From assembly GCA_019242465.1 (NCBI GenBank), contig JAFAVL010000011.1, positions 1 through 14,684 of the forward strand: a stretch of 14,684 nt of DNA. Reading direction: 5' to 3'. The position numbers and the translations under genes are program-made. Origin of the DNA: Chroococcidiopsidaceae cyanobacterium CP_BM_RX_35 (GTDB taxonomy: Bacteria; Cyanobacteriota; Cyanobacteriia; Cyanobacteriales; Chroococcidiopsidaceae). The notes under the pieces were generated by a model. That model was given only the letters and a program-made list of their open reading frames with translations, was not told the DNA's origin and did not search any database. Positions 4,977-14,145 of this stretch are shown one piece after another (within the stretch, counting starts at the first letter, position 1; each line of letters opens with the position of its first letter).

Positions 4977-6452
4977 GTGAATGAATTGCCAAAGCTGCAA
5001 GCGTCCTCACAGTCACAAGTCATGCAAACTGCCAATCGAGCATCAACTACTAAAGCCTGGGCTAAAGCGATCACGCAACCGGCTGCGGAATTTCCGCTAA
5101 CACCTCTACCTATTCTCTCTGGTCAAGTGCCAGCAGGTTTGCGTGGTTCACTTTACCGCAATGGTCCCGGACGCTTAGAACGCGGTGGTGCCCGTGTGGG
5201 ACATTGGTTCGATGGTGATGGTGCAATTCTCGCAGTTCACTTTGCTGATAGAGTGACTAGTCTTTATCGATACGTGCAGACCACAGGATACCAAGAGGAA
5301 GAATCTGCTGGTCAGTTTCTCTACGGTAACTATGGCATGACAGCACCAGGACCTATCTGGAATCAATGGCTGAAGCCACTCAAGCATACAGCTAATACAT
5401 CAGTCTTAGCACTGCCAGACAAATTGCTAGCTTTGTGGGAAGGAGATCACCCATATGCTCTAGACCTCAAAACGTTGCAGACTTGGGGACGGGACAATTT
5501 AGGAGGACTGAATGAGGGGGTACCATATTCAGCTCATCCCAAATGCGATCCGCATACAGGAGAGATTTTTAACTTTGGCATCAGTCTGGGATTAAATGCG
5601 ACACTGAATGTTTACAGAAGCGATCGCACTGGCAAAATCTTGCAAAAAGCAGCAATCCAGTTAGAAGGCGTTCCTCTAGTACATGATTTTGTTCTAGCGG
5701 GACAGTATCTCGTGTTTTTCATTCCCCCAGTGCGGGTGAATGCATTACCCCTGCTAATAGGCTGGAGCACCTATAGTGATGCCATAGAGTGGCAACCAAG
5801 CAGAGGAACTCAGCTTCTTGTAGTCGATCGCGAAACGCTACGTGTGGTCAGTCGTGGGGAGACAGAACCTTGGTATCAGTGGCACTTCGCTAATGGTTAT
5901 ATGGATGCCAGTGGCACAGTTGTTGTGGATGTTATCCGGTATGCAGACTTTCAGACAAATCAGTATCTCAAGGAAGTGGCAACTGGTCAAACCCATACCT
6001 CTGCTAAGAGTACGTTATGGCGAGTGCATCTCAATCCCACAAGTGGCAAGGTAACGGCAATTACCGAAATACTAGACAAGCATTGTGAATTTCCAGTCGT
6101 GCCGCAGCAATCGGTGGGTCAAGCCTCACCCCATACCTACTTGTCTATCCAACGACAAGTCGTGGACTCTAGCCAAGAACTCTTTGGGGTGATCGCCCGG
6201 TTTGACCATCAAACCAACACTCTGACCATAGCCGACATGGAGGAAAATTGCTATCCTACAGAACCTATCTATGTTCCCGATCCCACAAGTGCAAACCGGG
6301 GTTGGATAGTCACAGTTGTGTACGATGGTAACGCTGATGCTAGCGAGGTTTGGGTGTTTGAGAGCGATCGCTTAGACGAGGAGCCCCTGTGTCGATTGGG
6401 ACTGCCCAGCGTCATCCCCCCTAGCTTCCACGGCACCTGGAAACCCGCGTAA
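4977..6452 (+). CDS. Carotenoid cleavage oxygenase (RPE65/CCD family)
   Basis: Non-heme Fe(II) oxygenase that splits a conjugated double bond of carotenoids or apocarotenals to aldehydes such as retinal or ionone-type products. The 491 residues contain the four iron-binding histidines H187 (YSAHPK), H236 (LVHDFVL), H303 (QWHFANG) and H485 (SFHGTW), spaced almost as in Synechocystis apocarotenoid oxygenase (183, 238, 304, 484). Also seen are the early family motifs LYRNGPGRLERGG and HWFDGDGAILAVHF. It resembles the Nostoc CCD group acting on bicyclic or apo-carotenoids, but the exact cleavage site cannot be read from sequence. The start is ambiguous. GTG 4977 gives the longest form. TTG 4986 has GAGGTGA 5 nt before it. 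ATG 5022 (residue 16) lies upstream of all conserved sequence. It leads an apparent operon with hemJ (23 nt gap) and miaB. Confidence 0.95.
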   Translation: MNELPKLQASSQSQVMQTANRASTTKAWAKAITQPAAEFPLTPLPILSGQVPAGLRGSLYRNGPGRLERGGARVGHWFDGDGAILAVHFADRVTSLYRYVQTTGYQEEESAGQFLYGNYGMTAPGPIWNQWLKPLKHTANTSVLALPDKLLALWEGDHPYALDLKTLQTWGRDNLGGLNEGVPYSAHPKCDPHTGEIFNFGISLGLNATLNVYRSDRTGKILQKAAIQLEGVPLVHDFVLAGQYLVFFIPPVRVNALPLLIGWSTYSDAIEWQPSRGTQLLVVDRETLRVVSRGETEPWYQWHFANGYMDASGTVVVDVIRYADFQTNQYLKEVATGQTHTSAKSTLWRVHLNPTSGKVTAITEILDKHCEFPVVPQQSVGQASPHTYLSIQRQVVDSSQELFGVIARFDHQTNTLTIADMEENCYPTEPIYVPDPTSANRGWIVTVVYDGNADASEVWVFESDRLDEEPLCRLGLPSVIPPSFHGTWKPA

Positions 6453-6475
6453 ATTTTGGCAGGAGAGTCAAACTT

Positions 6476-7045
6476 ATGGCTTATTTTTGGTACAAGGCAT
6501 TCCACCTGATCGGCATTGTCGTTTGGTTTGCTGGGCTGTTCTATCTAGGGCGTCTGTTTGTTTATCACGTCGAAGCCAACGAACAGCCGGAACCAACCAG
6601 CACAATTCTGAAGAATCAGTACCAAATTATGGAAAAACGCCTCTACAACATCATCACCACTCCAGGAATGGTGGTGACGGTAGCGATGGCAATTGGTTTA
6701 CTAACAACTGAGCCGGAAGTGCTGAAACAGGGTTGGTTACACATTAAACTGCTGTTTGTTGCTATTTTAGTTGGCTATCACGTTTACTGCGGTTATCTGA
6801 TGAGGCAATTAGCTGCCGGGAAATGTGCTTGGGGCAGCCAGCAGTTGCGGGCTTTGAACGAAGCTCCTACCGTTCTGTTGCTGGCAATTGTCTTACTAGC
6901 TGTGTTCAAGAACGACCTACCCGCAGACACCACGACTTGGGGCATTTTAGGATTGATAATTGCGATGGCTGTTACCATTCAACTCTATGCCAAGAAGCGC
7001 AAACGGGATCGAGAGAAAATCTTGGCGGAGGTGCCTCAAGAATGA
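6476..7045 (+). CDS. hemJ: Protoporphyrinogen IX oxidase HemJ
   Basis: Membrane enzyme that oxidises protoporphyrinogen IX to protoporphyrin IX, the last common step of heme and chlorophyll synthesis. It is the form used by most cyanobacteria instead of the FAD enzyme HemG/HemY. The 189 residues carry the conserved start [20 protein letters not shown] with H10, then about five hydrophobic segments (near 6-28, 58-77, 87-106, 130-145, 152-171), the HIKLL motif around K91 and a basic cytosolic tail. AGGAGAG precedes the ATG by about 9 nt. The stop codon overlaps the miaB start (ATGA), so translation of the two is probably coupled. Linkage with a carotenoid oxygenase suggests shared control in pigment metabolism, but that is inference. 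Confidence 0.93.
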   Translation: MAYFWYKAFHLIGIVVWFAGLFYLGRLFVYHVEANEQPEPTSTILKNQYQIMEKRLYNIITTPGMVVTVAMAIGLLTTEPEVLKQGWLHIKLLFVAILVGYHVYCGYLMRQLAAGKCAWGSQQLRALNEAPTVLLLAIVLLAVFKNDLPADTTTWGILGLIIAMAVTIQLYAKKRKRDREKILAEVPQE

Positions 7046-8382
7046 CAACTACCCCTCGCCGCTATCACATCACCACCTTTGGTTGCCAGATGAATAAAGC
7101 CGATTCCGAGCGGATGGCGGGCATTCTGGAAGCTATGGGTTTCGAGTGGTCAGAAGACCCAAATCATGCAGATGTAATCCTCTACAATACCTGCTCGATT
7201 CGGGATAACGCTGAGCAAAAAGTTTATTCCTACCTAGGTAGACAGGCAAAGCGCAAGCAAGAACAGCCTAGCCTCACATTAGCAGTTGCTGGTTGCGTTG
7301 CTCAGCAGGAAGGAGAATCCCTCCTGCGGCGAGTGCCAGAATTGGATTTGGTGATGGGACCACAACACGCTAATCGCCTCCGGGATTTGCTAGAACAAGT
7401 GTTTGATGGCAATCAGGTTGTAGCGACAGAACCGATTCAGATTGTCGAAGACATCACTAAACCTCGACGCGATAGCACCGTAACGGCTTGGGTAAATGTG
7501 ATCTACGGTTGCAACGAGCGTTGCACTTATTGTGTTGTTCCTAACGTGCGGGGTGTTGAACAATCCCGGACACCAGAGGCAATTCGCGCTGAGATGGAAC
7601 AACTAGGGCAATTGGGCTACAAGGAAATCACCTTACTAGGGCAGAACATTGACGCCTATGGGCGAGACTTGCCAGGAGTGACTACAGAGGGTCGCCATCA
7701 ACACACCCTCACCGATCTGCTGTACTACGTTCATGATGTGCCTGGAATTGCGCGAATTCGGTTCGCGACGAGCCACCCCCGCTATTTTACTGAGCGATTA
7801 ATCCGAGCTTGTGCTGAGTTACCCAAGGTTTGCGAACATTTCCACATTCCTTTTCAGTCAGGAGATAATGAGGTCCTAAAACTTATGGCGCGGGGCTACA
7901 CCCATGAGAAGTATCGCCGCATCATTGACACGATTCGCCATTACATGCCGGATGCATCAATTAGTGCGGATGCCATTGTCGGCTTTCCTGGGGAAACGGA
8001 AGCACAATTTGAGCAGACACTGGCACTAGTAGAGGATATCGGCTTTGATCAGCTCAATACAGCTGCCTATTCGCCTCGTCCAGGCACACCAGCAGCCCTA
8101 TGGGAAAATCAGCTGAGCGAACAAGTTAAGAGCGATCGCTTGCAGCGCTTGAATCACCTAGTTGCCCTCAAGGCAGCTCAAGCATCGCAACGCTATCTTG
8201 GTCGTATGGAAGAAGTGTTGGTAGAAGACCAAAACCCTAAAGATCCGACACAGGTGATGGGGCGGACGCGCGGCAATCGTCTTACCTTTTTCATCGGTGA
8301 CATTGTTAAACTCAAAGGTCAGTTGGTGCCAGTCAAAGTTACGGAGGTTCGGGCTTTTAGTTTAACTGCTAAGCCAACCTAG
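7042..8382 (+). CDS. miaB: tRNA-2-methylthio-N6-dimethylallyladenosine synthase MiaB
   Basis: Radical SAM methylthiotransferase that converts i6A37 to ms2i6A37 in tRNAs reading UNN codons. From the ATG at 7042 it has 446 residues. The N-terminal MTTase domain carries the second-cluster cysteines C15 (FGCQMN), C51 (NTCSIR) and C85 (AGCVAQ). The radical SAM core carries C157-x3-C161-x2-C164 (GCNERCTYC), followed by GQNIDAYG and IVGFPGET, and a C-terminal TRAM domain (about 380-443). All catalytic cysteines are present. An in-frame extension back to 6823 exists but only shadows hem[19 protein letters not shown] is the expected start, and the ATG overlaps the hemJ stop by 4 nt. Confidence 0.96.
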   Translation: MTTTPRRYHITTFGCQMNKADSERMAGILEAMGFEWSEDPNHADVILYNTCSIRDNAEQKVYSYLGRQAKRKQEQPSLTLAVAGCVAQQEGESLLRRVPELDLVMGPQHANRLRDLLEQVFDGNQVVATEPIQIVEDITKPRRDSTVTAWVNVIYGCNERCTYCVVPNVRGVEQSRTPEAIRAEMEQLGQLGYKEITLLGQNIDAYGRDLPGVTTEGRHQHTLTDLLYYVHDVPGIARIRFATSHPRYFTERLIRACAELPKVCEHFHIPFQSGDNEVLKLMARGYTHEKYRRIIDTIRHYMPDASISADAIVGFPGETEAQFEQTLALVEDIGFDQLNTAAYSPRPGTPAALWENQLSEQVKSDRLQRLNHLVALKAAQASQRYLGRMEEVLVEDQNPKDPTQVMGRTRGNRLTFFIGDIVKLKGQLVPVKVTEVRAFSLTAKPT

Positions 8383-8394
8383 CTATTAGATCCA

Positions 8395-8425
8395 CGCAGT
8401 TGCTGCGCTAGACGATGTGGGTCTA
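8395..8425 (+). other. Two small hairpins after miaB, weak terminator candidates
   Basis: CGCAG-TTG-CTGCG (8395-8407) and TAGAC-N7-GTCTA (8409-8425) are perfect 5-bp stems in tandem just after the miaB stop. No T-run follows closely, so they are poor intrinsic terminators. The rest of the 8383-8516 gap shows no clear promoter pair for the downstream kinase gene. Confidence 0.25.
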
Positions 8426-8516
8426 CCCTAAGGTTTTCTAGAACTAGGATTTTGTACATATTGAATCTACGAAATCGGCAACCAAGGACTAATGCTTTCA
8501 CCCCAGCAGAGACGAC

Positions 8517-11500
8517 ATGAACACTAGAAGGTCCTCCAAGAAATCCCCATCCAAGTCTGCCAATGAAGTGCCCAATGAGGAGCCCCAGGACAAGCAGAAT
8601 AACTTATTTGCGATTGTGGGGATTGGAGCATCTGCAGGTGGAGTAGAAGCCTTCACTCAATTACTAAGCCATTTGCCAACAGACACTGGCATGGCATTTG
8701 TGTTGATTCAGCATTTAGCCCCAGAGCGAGAAAGCCAGTTAAGCACGATTCTGGCACGGGCAACCCAGATGCCAGTCAGCGAGGCGCAAGAGGGCATAGT
8801 TGTAGCACCAAACCAAGTCTATGTGATTCCGCCCAACATGAGAATGACCATAGCTCAAGGGGTGCTTCACCTGACGCTGCGCGAGAGGGGGAGGGGGCAA
8901 TTTATGAGTGTGGATGCCTTCTTTGTGTCGCTAGCAGCAGAGCGGGGGAGCAAAGCCATTGGAGTCGTGCTGTCAGGGGGCGATTCTGATGGCGCACGCG
9001 GACTAGAAGAAATCAAGGCAGCTGGCGGCATTACCTTTGCGCAATCTCAGGCCACAGCCAGAATCAACAGTATGCCCAACACAGCAGTGGCGACAGGTCA
9101 AGTAGACTTCATTCTGTCCCCCCAAGAGATCGCCGAGGAGTTAGCAAAGATCAGCCATCATCCCTACGTCACTCGCCCTAGCTCCACAGCATTAGTGGCA
9201 GAACAGACTAACGAGGAGGTCCTCCAGACAATCTTCAGTTTACTGCGGGCAGCGACGGGAGTTGACTTTACCCACTATAAGCAGACGACCCTGAAGCGGC
9301 GGCTGCTGCGACGGATGGCGTTGTACAAGTTGGAACGGCTGGAGCAGTACAGCCGATATCTGCAGGATGACCCAACAGAAGTGGGCGCTTTGTATCAAGA
9401 TCTGCTGATTAACGTCACCAGTTTCTTTCGAGACTCCGAAGCCTTTGAGGCTTTAAAGAGCCAGGTCTTTCCCACAATTGCCAAAGATAAATCGCCAGGG
9501 TCGCCAATTCGGGTTTGGGTAGCGGCTTGTTCAACTGGAGAGGAAGCTTACTCAATCGCCATCTGCTGGCTGGAGTACCTAGCAGAGCAGGTGGTCAAGC
9601 CACCCATTCAGATCTATGCGACAGACGTGAGCGAGGTAGTGATTGAAAAAGCCCGCAGCGGCATCTACTCGCCTAGCCAGGTAGCAGATGTCTCACCAGA
9701 ACGCTTACAGCGATTCTTTGTCCAGGTGGCAGGCGGCTACCAGATCTGTAAAGCCGTGCGCGAACAGTGTGTCTTTGCCAGACAAAATTTAATTAGCGAC
9801 CCACCCTTTTCGAGACTGGACTTGATTAGTTGTCGGAATGTGCTGATTTACTTAAATACCCCGGTACAGAAAAAGCTGTTGCCGAGCTTTCACTATGGTC
9901 TCAAACCAATCGGCTTTCTGATGCTAGGCAACTCAGAAACCGTAGGCGACGGCTTAGACTTGTTTGCCGTAGTGGACAAAAAGCACAAAATTTACTCCCG
10001 CAAACTGGCATCAAGTCGGTTGAGTATGGAGCTGAGCATCCACAACGCTCCTCTGGAAGTGGGGAAGCGACAGCCACAAGTGAGGGAGGAGGCCCAGGGC
10101 GACATGGAGCTGCAACAAGCGGCGGACAAAATTGTCTTAAATCAATACGCCCCAGCTGGCGTGATTATCAACAGCGATTTCGAGATTCTGCAATTTCGGG
10201 GACAGACCAGTCCCTATCTGCAACCCGCCCCTGGTAAGGCAAGTCTTAACCTGCTCAAAATGGCAAAAGCAGAGTTGCGGCTAGAGCTACGCACCGCTAT
10301 TCACCAGGTCAAAAAGCAGGAGATGCCGCTCTCCAAGCCAGGCTTACAGGTGCAAGAAGGCGAGCAAGTGAGACAGGTCAAGATTGAGGTAGTGCAGTTC
10401 CAAGTGCCCAATACCGCAGAAAGCTACTTTTTAGTTCTGTTTGAGGATAGCGCCGTGTCAGTGCCAACTCTGACAGAAACAACCACTGCTAGAAGCAGCC
10501 AACTGGTACTAGACCAGAGCGCCAGTGACGAGCAGGAAATGACGCGGCTGAGACAGGAATTGGCAACAACAAAAGAGCATTTGCAAGCGATTATTGAGGA
10601 GCAGCAAGCCACCAATCAAGACCTTAGAGCTGCCAACGAGGAGATCTTATCGAGCAATGAGGAGTTGCAAAGCACGAATGAGGAACTAGAAACCGCCAAA
10701 GAAGAGATTCAAGCAACCAATGAAGAACTAAACACGGTCAACGAAGAACTGCACCGACGGAATCTCGAAGCCGCCCAGATCAACAACGATTTGCAGAATT
10801 TACTCAGCAGTACCAACATTCCCATTCTGATGCTGGGGACCGATCTTCGGATCCGCCGCTTCACCCCGCTAGCACAAAGCATCCTCAACCTCATTCCCGC
10901 CGATGTGGGGCGACCGTTGGGGGATATCAACCACAACCTGAACCTGCCGGACTTAGAGCAACGGAGCTTGGAGGTGATTAACACTCTCAGCGTGCAAGAG
11001 CAGGAAGTTCAGGACCGGGAGGGGCGTTGGTATGACCTGCGCATTAGACCCTACCGCACCACCGACAATAAGATCGATGGTGCAGTGGTGGTGATGGTAG
11101 ATATTAACGCGCTCAAACGCAGCGCCCAACAGTTGCAAGCATCCCGTGACTATGCCGAAGCCATCATCGAGACAATGCGGGAGCCTCTCCTGGTGCTGGA
11201 TAGCAACTTCTGCGTGCTGACAGCAAATCGGTCTTTCTATCAGGCTTTTCAGGTGACTCCCGCCGAAACCCAGCACCAGCGTATCTTTGAGTTAGGAAAT
11301 GGTCAGTGGAACATTCCCCATCTGCGCTCGCTGCTCGAAGAAGTGCTGCCGCAAAATCACCAGCTTGATGATTTTGAGCTTGAGCATGTGTTTGAGCGGA
11401 TTGGACGGAAAACCATGCTGCTGAGTGCCCGGAAAATCTTACACGCCGACAATGATGAGATGATCCTCCTGGCGATCTCGGACATCACTCAGCGGAAGCT

Positions 11501-12725
11501 GTTTGAGTCACAACGTACCCAGATGTTGGCTCAAGAGCAGACGGCACGTGCAGCAGCGGAGTCAGCCAACCGTGCCAAGGATGAGTTCTTATCAATCATC
11601 TCTCACGAACTGCGGTCTCCTTTAAACTCTGTGCTGGGATGGACTCAATTGCTGCGGCACCGCAGCTTTGACGCCGGTCAGACAGCTCATGCCCTAGAGA
11701 TGGTTGAGCGCGGTGCCAAGTTGCAAGCGAAGCTGGTTGAAGAGCTGCTGGATATCTCCCGCATTAGCGCCGGCAATCTGCAACTTAACATCAGCTCGAT
11801 AGCACTGGCGCCTGTGATTGAGGCGGCGATTGCCTTTACCCGTCCATTAGCTGAAGTTAAAGACTTGCAAATGGCAGCTGTGCTGGCACCTCAGCCTCTC
11901 AGAGTCGCAGGAGATCCAGACCGCTTACAGCAAGTGATTGGCAACTTGCTCTCTAACGCCATTAAGTTCACGCCCGCTGGGGGATGCATCACAGTCAAAC
12001 TGGAGCGTGTGGGTGCCATGGCCCAGATGCAGGTGATGGACACAGGCCAGGGCATCAGCGCCGCATTTCTCCCTCATGTCTTCGAGCGGTTCACTCAGGC
12101 GGATGGTGGCAGTACTCGGGTGCGGGGTGGACTGGGCTTAGGCTTAGCCATTGTGCGTCATCTGGTAGAGTTACAAGGTGGCACGGTCTCTGCAGCCAGT
12201 CCAGGTGAGGGGCAGGGGGCGACGTTCTTGGTCCAGTTGCCGCTGCTTAAAGAGAGTCGGGAAGTCGGGATGGGGGAGAGAGCAGAAATTTTACCTCCTC
12301 AGCCCTTGACTCCCTCATCACTGGCGGGCTTGCGGGTACTTGTCGTTGATGATGATGCCGGGATGCTGGAGTTACTGACAACAATTCTGGAACAGTATGG
12401 AGCCCAAGTGACGGCGGTGACCTCGGCAGCAGAGGCGATCGCGGTGTTGAGCGCCGACTTTGGGGAGTACGAGCTGCTCCTGTCAGACATTGGCATGCCC
12501 TACGAGGATGGCTATGCGCTCATCCGTCAGGTGAGAGCGCTGGGTGCTCAGTTAGGGGGCGAGATTCCGGCGATAGCGTTGACGGCATACGTGAGCCGGG
12601 AAGAGCAAAGCGGGTCTCTAGCTGCTGGTTTTCACAGGTATGTTACTAAACCAGTCGAACCAGCGCAACTCGTCTCCGTGATTGCGGAACTTGTTGGCAT
12701 AAGTCAGAGAACTGATCTGCCTTAG
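8517..12725 (+). CDS. CheB-CheR-PAS hybrid histidine kinase with receiver domain
   Basis: Multi-domain cytosolic signalling protein of 1402 residues with no membrane segment. Order: CheB-type methylesterase (about 31-215; catalytic S39, H66 and D158 in GASAGG, IQHL and DSDGA), CheR-type methyltransferase (about 230-495; NVTSFFRD 299-306, SAM motif AACSTGEE 336-343, CRNVLIYL 439-446), a PAS-like segment (about 535-645), a coiled coil (672-765) with six near-identical heptads of the xxNEEL type at 705-746, two PAS domains (about 765-875 and 877-1005), HisKA with phospho-acceptor H1030 in SHELRSP, HATPase_c with N-box N1143-N1147 and DTGQG at 1175-1179, and a C-terminal receiver with D1279-D1280 and phospho-acceptor D1324. 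All key residues are present. CheB lacks its usual N-terminal receiver. Such fusions are known in cyanobacteria and proteobacteria; their signals and methylation substrates are mostly unknown. The start has only a weak ribosome binding site, and residues 1-30 are low-complexity. Confidence 0.95.
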   Translation: MNTRRSSKKSPSKSANEVPNEEPQDKQNNLFAIVGIGASAGGVEAFTQLLSHLPTDTGMAFVLIQHLAPERESQLSTILARATQMPVSEAQEGIVVAPNQVYVIPPNMRMTIAQGVLHLTLRERGRGQFMSVDAFFVSLAAERGSKAIGVVLSGGDSDGARGLEEIKAAGGITFAQSQATARINSMPNTAVATGQVDFILSPQEIAEELAKISHHPYVTRPSSTALVAEQTNEEVLQTIFSLLRAATGVDFTHYKQTTLKRRLLRRMALYKLERLEQYSRYLQDDPTEVGALYQDLLINVTSFFRDSEAFEALKSQVFPTIAKDKSPGSPIRVWVAACSTGEEAYSIAICWLEYLAEQVVKPPIQIYATDVSEVVIEKARSGIYSPSQVADVSPERLQRFFVQVAGGYQICKAVREQCVFARQNLISDPPFSRLDLISCRNVLIYLNTPVQKKLLPSFHYGLKPIGFLMLGNSETVGDGLDLFAVVDKKHKIYSRKLASSRLSMELSIHNAPLEVGKRQPQVREEAQGDMELQQAADKIVLNQYAPAGVIINSDFEILQFRGQTSPYLQPAPGKASLNLLKMAKAELRLELRTAIHQVKKQEMPLSKPGLQVQEGEQVRQVKIEVVQFQVPNTAESYFLVLFEDSAVSVPTLTETTTARSSQLVLDQSASDEQEMTRLRQELATTKEHLQAIIEEQQATNQDLRAANEEILSSNEELQSTNEELETAKEEIQATNEELNTVNEELHRRNLEAAQINNDLQNLLSSTNIPILMLGTDLRIRRFTPLAQSILNLIPADVGRPLGDINHNLNLPDLEQRSLEVINTLSVQEQEVQDREGRWYDLRIRPYRTTDNKIDGAVVVMVDINALKRSAQQLQASRDYAEAIIETMREPLLVLDSNFCVLTANRSFYQAFQVTPAETQHQRIFELGNGQWNIPHLRSLLEEVLPQNHQLDDFELEHVFERIGRKTMLLSARKILHADNDEMILLAISDITQRKLFESQRTQMLAQEQTARAAAESANRAKDEFLSIISHELRSPLNSVLGWTQLLRHRSFDAGQTAHALEMVERGAKLQAKLVEELLDISRISAGNLQLNISSIALAPVIEAAIAFTRPLAEVKDLQMAAVLAPQPLRVAGDPDRLQQVIGNLLSNAIKFTPAGGCITVKLERVGAMAQMQVMDTGQGISAAFLPHVFERFTQADGGSTRVRGGLGLGLAIVRHLVELQGGTVSAASPGEGQGATFLVQLPLLKESREVGMGERAEILPPQPLTPSSLAGLRVLVVDDDAGMLELLTTILEQYGAQVTAVTSAAEAIAVLSADFGEYELLLSDIGMPYEDGYALIRQVRALGAQLGGEIPAIALTAYVSREEQSGSLAAGFHRYVTKPVEPAQLVSVIAELVGISQRTDLP

Positions 12726-12810
12726 CGTGTTGAACTCTGAGAGGGGATTCACCTCACCGAGCAAAAGCACTTGCCGATTTAGCCATTGTGGCTCCTCTAC
12801 AGGCATTCCC

Positions 12811-13260
12811 TTAAGGTTGGTAGCGAGGAGCTGGCTCATTCTGCTGCAAGATGGCTTCAAGGAAGAGCCAGTCCGCAGCTGTTGTACCTTCCCTGAGAGC
12901 AGTCTGAGCATTTTTGGTCATGACTATTCCACCAGTGGCAGTGAGGCTAAAGTGTTGACCGAGAAGGAATCCTTTGCTAATTAATTTTCTGGTAGCGAAC
13001 ATTTGGATTTCATCTCTAAGACCAAGATGGAAGTTTAGATGGGAGAAAGTCTGCCAACTCCAGCGGCAAATATCCGGGTCAGTTTCAGATAGTTGAAACA
13101 CTGCTGCCGTTAGAATATCTGCGGTAGATTCAAAACCCAGTTGAGTGATGAGGTAAACAGCAATGCATTCCACCACTGAATGTTCCTGAAGCTTTAAAGC
13201 CTCAATGATTAACTCAAGGTTTAAGTAGAACCATTCTGCATCATTTAGCTCTGGCATCAT
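12811..13260 (-). CDS. Hypothetical protein, mostly helical, family not recognised
   Basis: About 149 residues that I cannot assign to a family. The composition is that of a soluble, largely alpha-helical protein: ELNDAEWFYLNLELIIEAL near the start, then alternating helices (SVVECIAVYLITQLGF, ADILTAAVFQLSE, DPDICRWSWQTFSHLNF), with no transmembrane segment, signal peptide or cysteine cluster. The frame is open upstream to 13338, but the strong Shine-Dalgarno AGGAG (13266-13270) lies 5 nt before ATG 13258-13260 and 8 nt before ATG 13255-13257, so translation should start there. A perfect -10-like TATAAAT on the minus strand (13349-13355) would give a leader of about 80 nt. The gene is convergent with the hybrid kinase and ends 85 nt from it. 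A role in the same signalling pathway is a guess from position only. Confidence 0.65.
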   Translation of the reverse strand: MMPELNDAEWFYLNLELIIEALKLQEHSVVECIAVYLITQLGFESTADILTAAVFQLSETDPDICRWSWQTFSHLNFHLGLRDEIQMFATRKLISKGFLLGQHFSLTATGGIVMTKNAQTALREGTTAADWLFLEAILQQNEPAPRYQP

Positions 13261-13265
13261 CACCA

Positions 13266-13270
13266 CTCCT
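13266..13270 (-). promoter_or_regulatory. Strong ribosome binding site deciding the start at 13260/13257
   Basis: AAAGGAGTGG on the minus strand contains a perfect AGGAG. Two consecutive ATG codons follow at 5 and 8 nt. This excludes the upstream ATG at 13338 as the main start. Confidence 0.6.
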
Positions 13271-13489
13271 TTAATTAATTGAGTGTTTCTTGCAAGCCGT
13301 TCACAGGTTTGATCCAAAATCTTATTAAATAGCTGCAAAGGTAGCCCTATTTATACCTTTTTCTGTCCAAGATTTTTTAGTGATGTCTAGTATCTTGATC
13401 TATCTTGCTCCTTTTACAATGATTTTTGGTATGACTAGACCAGTGGAAAGTTTTAAAAAACATGGATTTATCACGGATTAAGCCGCCTC

Positions 13490-13891
13490 TCAAGCAGCAC
13501 TCTCAATCTCACCACACCGACTTGTAAAGCAAAACTTGTCTGTTTGAGCCAAAACATCTGGCTTGATAGGAACGTTATATATAGCAGTAAGCAGTTTAAC
13601 CAAAATATCCTTGATAGGCTTTTCAGTCGCTAAGAAGTATCTGGCTAACTCCTCAGCCTGAGCGAAAGTCAGTTGCTGTGAATTAATGGCAGTAGATAAC
13701 TCCTGGTTTGTATACTTCAACTCTTGTTTCAGTGCTTCCAGTTCGTAATTTTTGTAACACAGCTCTAGCTCTAAGCTCTCTATCTGTGCCTGCAAAATCT
13801 CTATTGTTTCCTCAAGCTCCTGATCCCTAGCAAAGTTAGTATGTTTTTGCATTTGAACCCAGCTCTTAACGCTACTGCTCTTGTCGAACAT
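13490..13891 (-). CDS. Small coiled-coil protein, function unknown
   Basis: A 133-residue protein that I do not recognise. Residues about 23-73 form a coiled coil rich in Glu, Leu and Gln (ELEETIEILQAQIESLELEL, then ELEALKQELKYTNQELS). A compact helical C-terminal part follows, with AEELARYFLATEKPIKDILV and LLTAIYNVPIKPDVLA. No membrane segment or catalytic motif is visible. A coil plus small helical tail fits an adaptor or dimerisation protein, but this is inference. The first ATG (13889-13891) has no clear ribosome binding site; an internal ATG at 13850-13852 (residue 14) is an alternative that keeps the whole coil. It is transcribed divergently from the response regulator across 254 nt, and on the same strand as the other unknown gene, 229 nt upstream of that gene's start. 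Confidence 0.6.
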   Translation of the reverse strand: MFDKSSSVKSWVQMQKHTNFARDQELEETIEILQAQIESLELELCYKNYELEALKQELKYTNQELSTAINSQQLTFAQAEELARYFLATEKPIKDILVKLLTAIYNVPIKPDVLAQTDKFCFTSRCGEIESAA

Positions 13892-14145
13892 ACCGACGAT
13901 TTTAAAGAAAACATGTGTAGATTTTGTGGAGAAGTTAGCGGATAATAGGAAAAGCTGAATCTAGGCTGAAGTTAACTGCGCTCAGACTGCAAGCAACGAA
14001 GAGAACTACTTATCTAACCAACCAACTTCACTAATACTGAGTGGCAAAAGCCAGAACCTTGAGGATTTAGTCGGGTTGATGCTACTTCTGCGGCTGGATG
14101 TTTCAAAGAACATGATCTGTATTTAGCAAGAGTAAATGATTGCCT

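Noticed and set aside
4677..5074. Open frames across the G/C-rich repeat on both strands
   Set aside because: They translate the heptamer repeat into Pro/Leu/Cys- or Gly/Arg-rich low-complexity sequence and overlap furA or the carotenoid oxygenase.
6823..7041. In-frame extension of miaB into hemJ
   Set aside because: It is a shadow of the hemJ coding sequence in another frame. The ATG at 7042 with 4-nt overlap gives the expected MiaB N-terminus.
10424..11276. Minus-strand open frames inside the hybrid kinase
   Set aside because: They overlap the coiled coil and PAS coding regions completely and show Ser/Cys-rich or Leu-rich antisense composition with no start signals.
12618..12911. Minus-strand frame suggesting a frameshifted C-terminal continuation of the 149-aa protein
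   Set aside because: The peptide around 12727-12843 looks protein-like, but it runs into the 3' end of the kinase gene, has no ribosome binding site, and the main frame ends plausibly at 12811.
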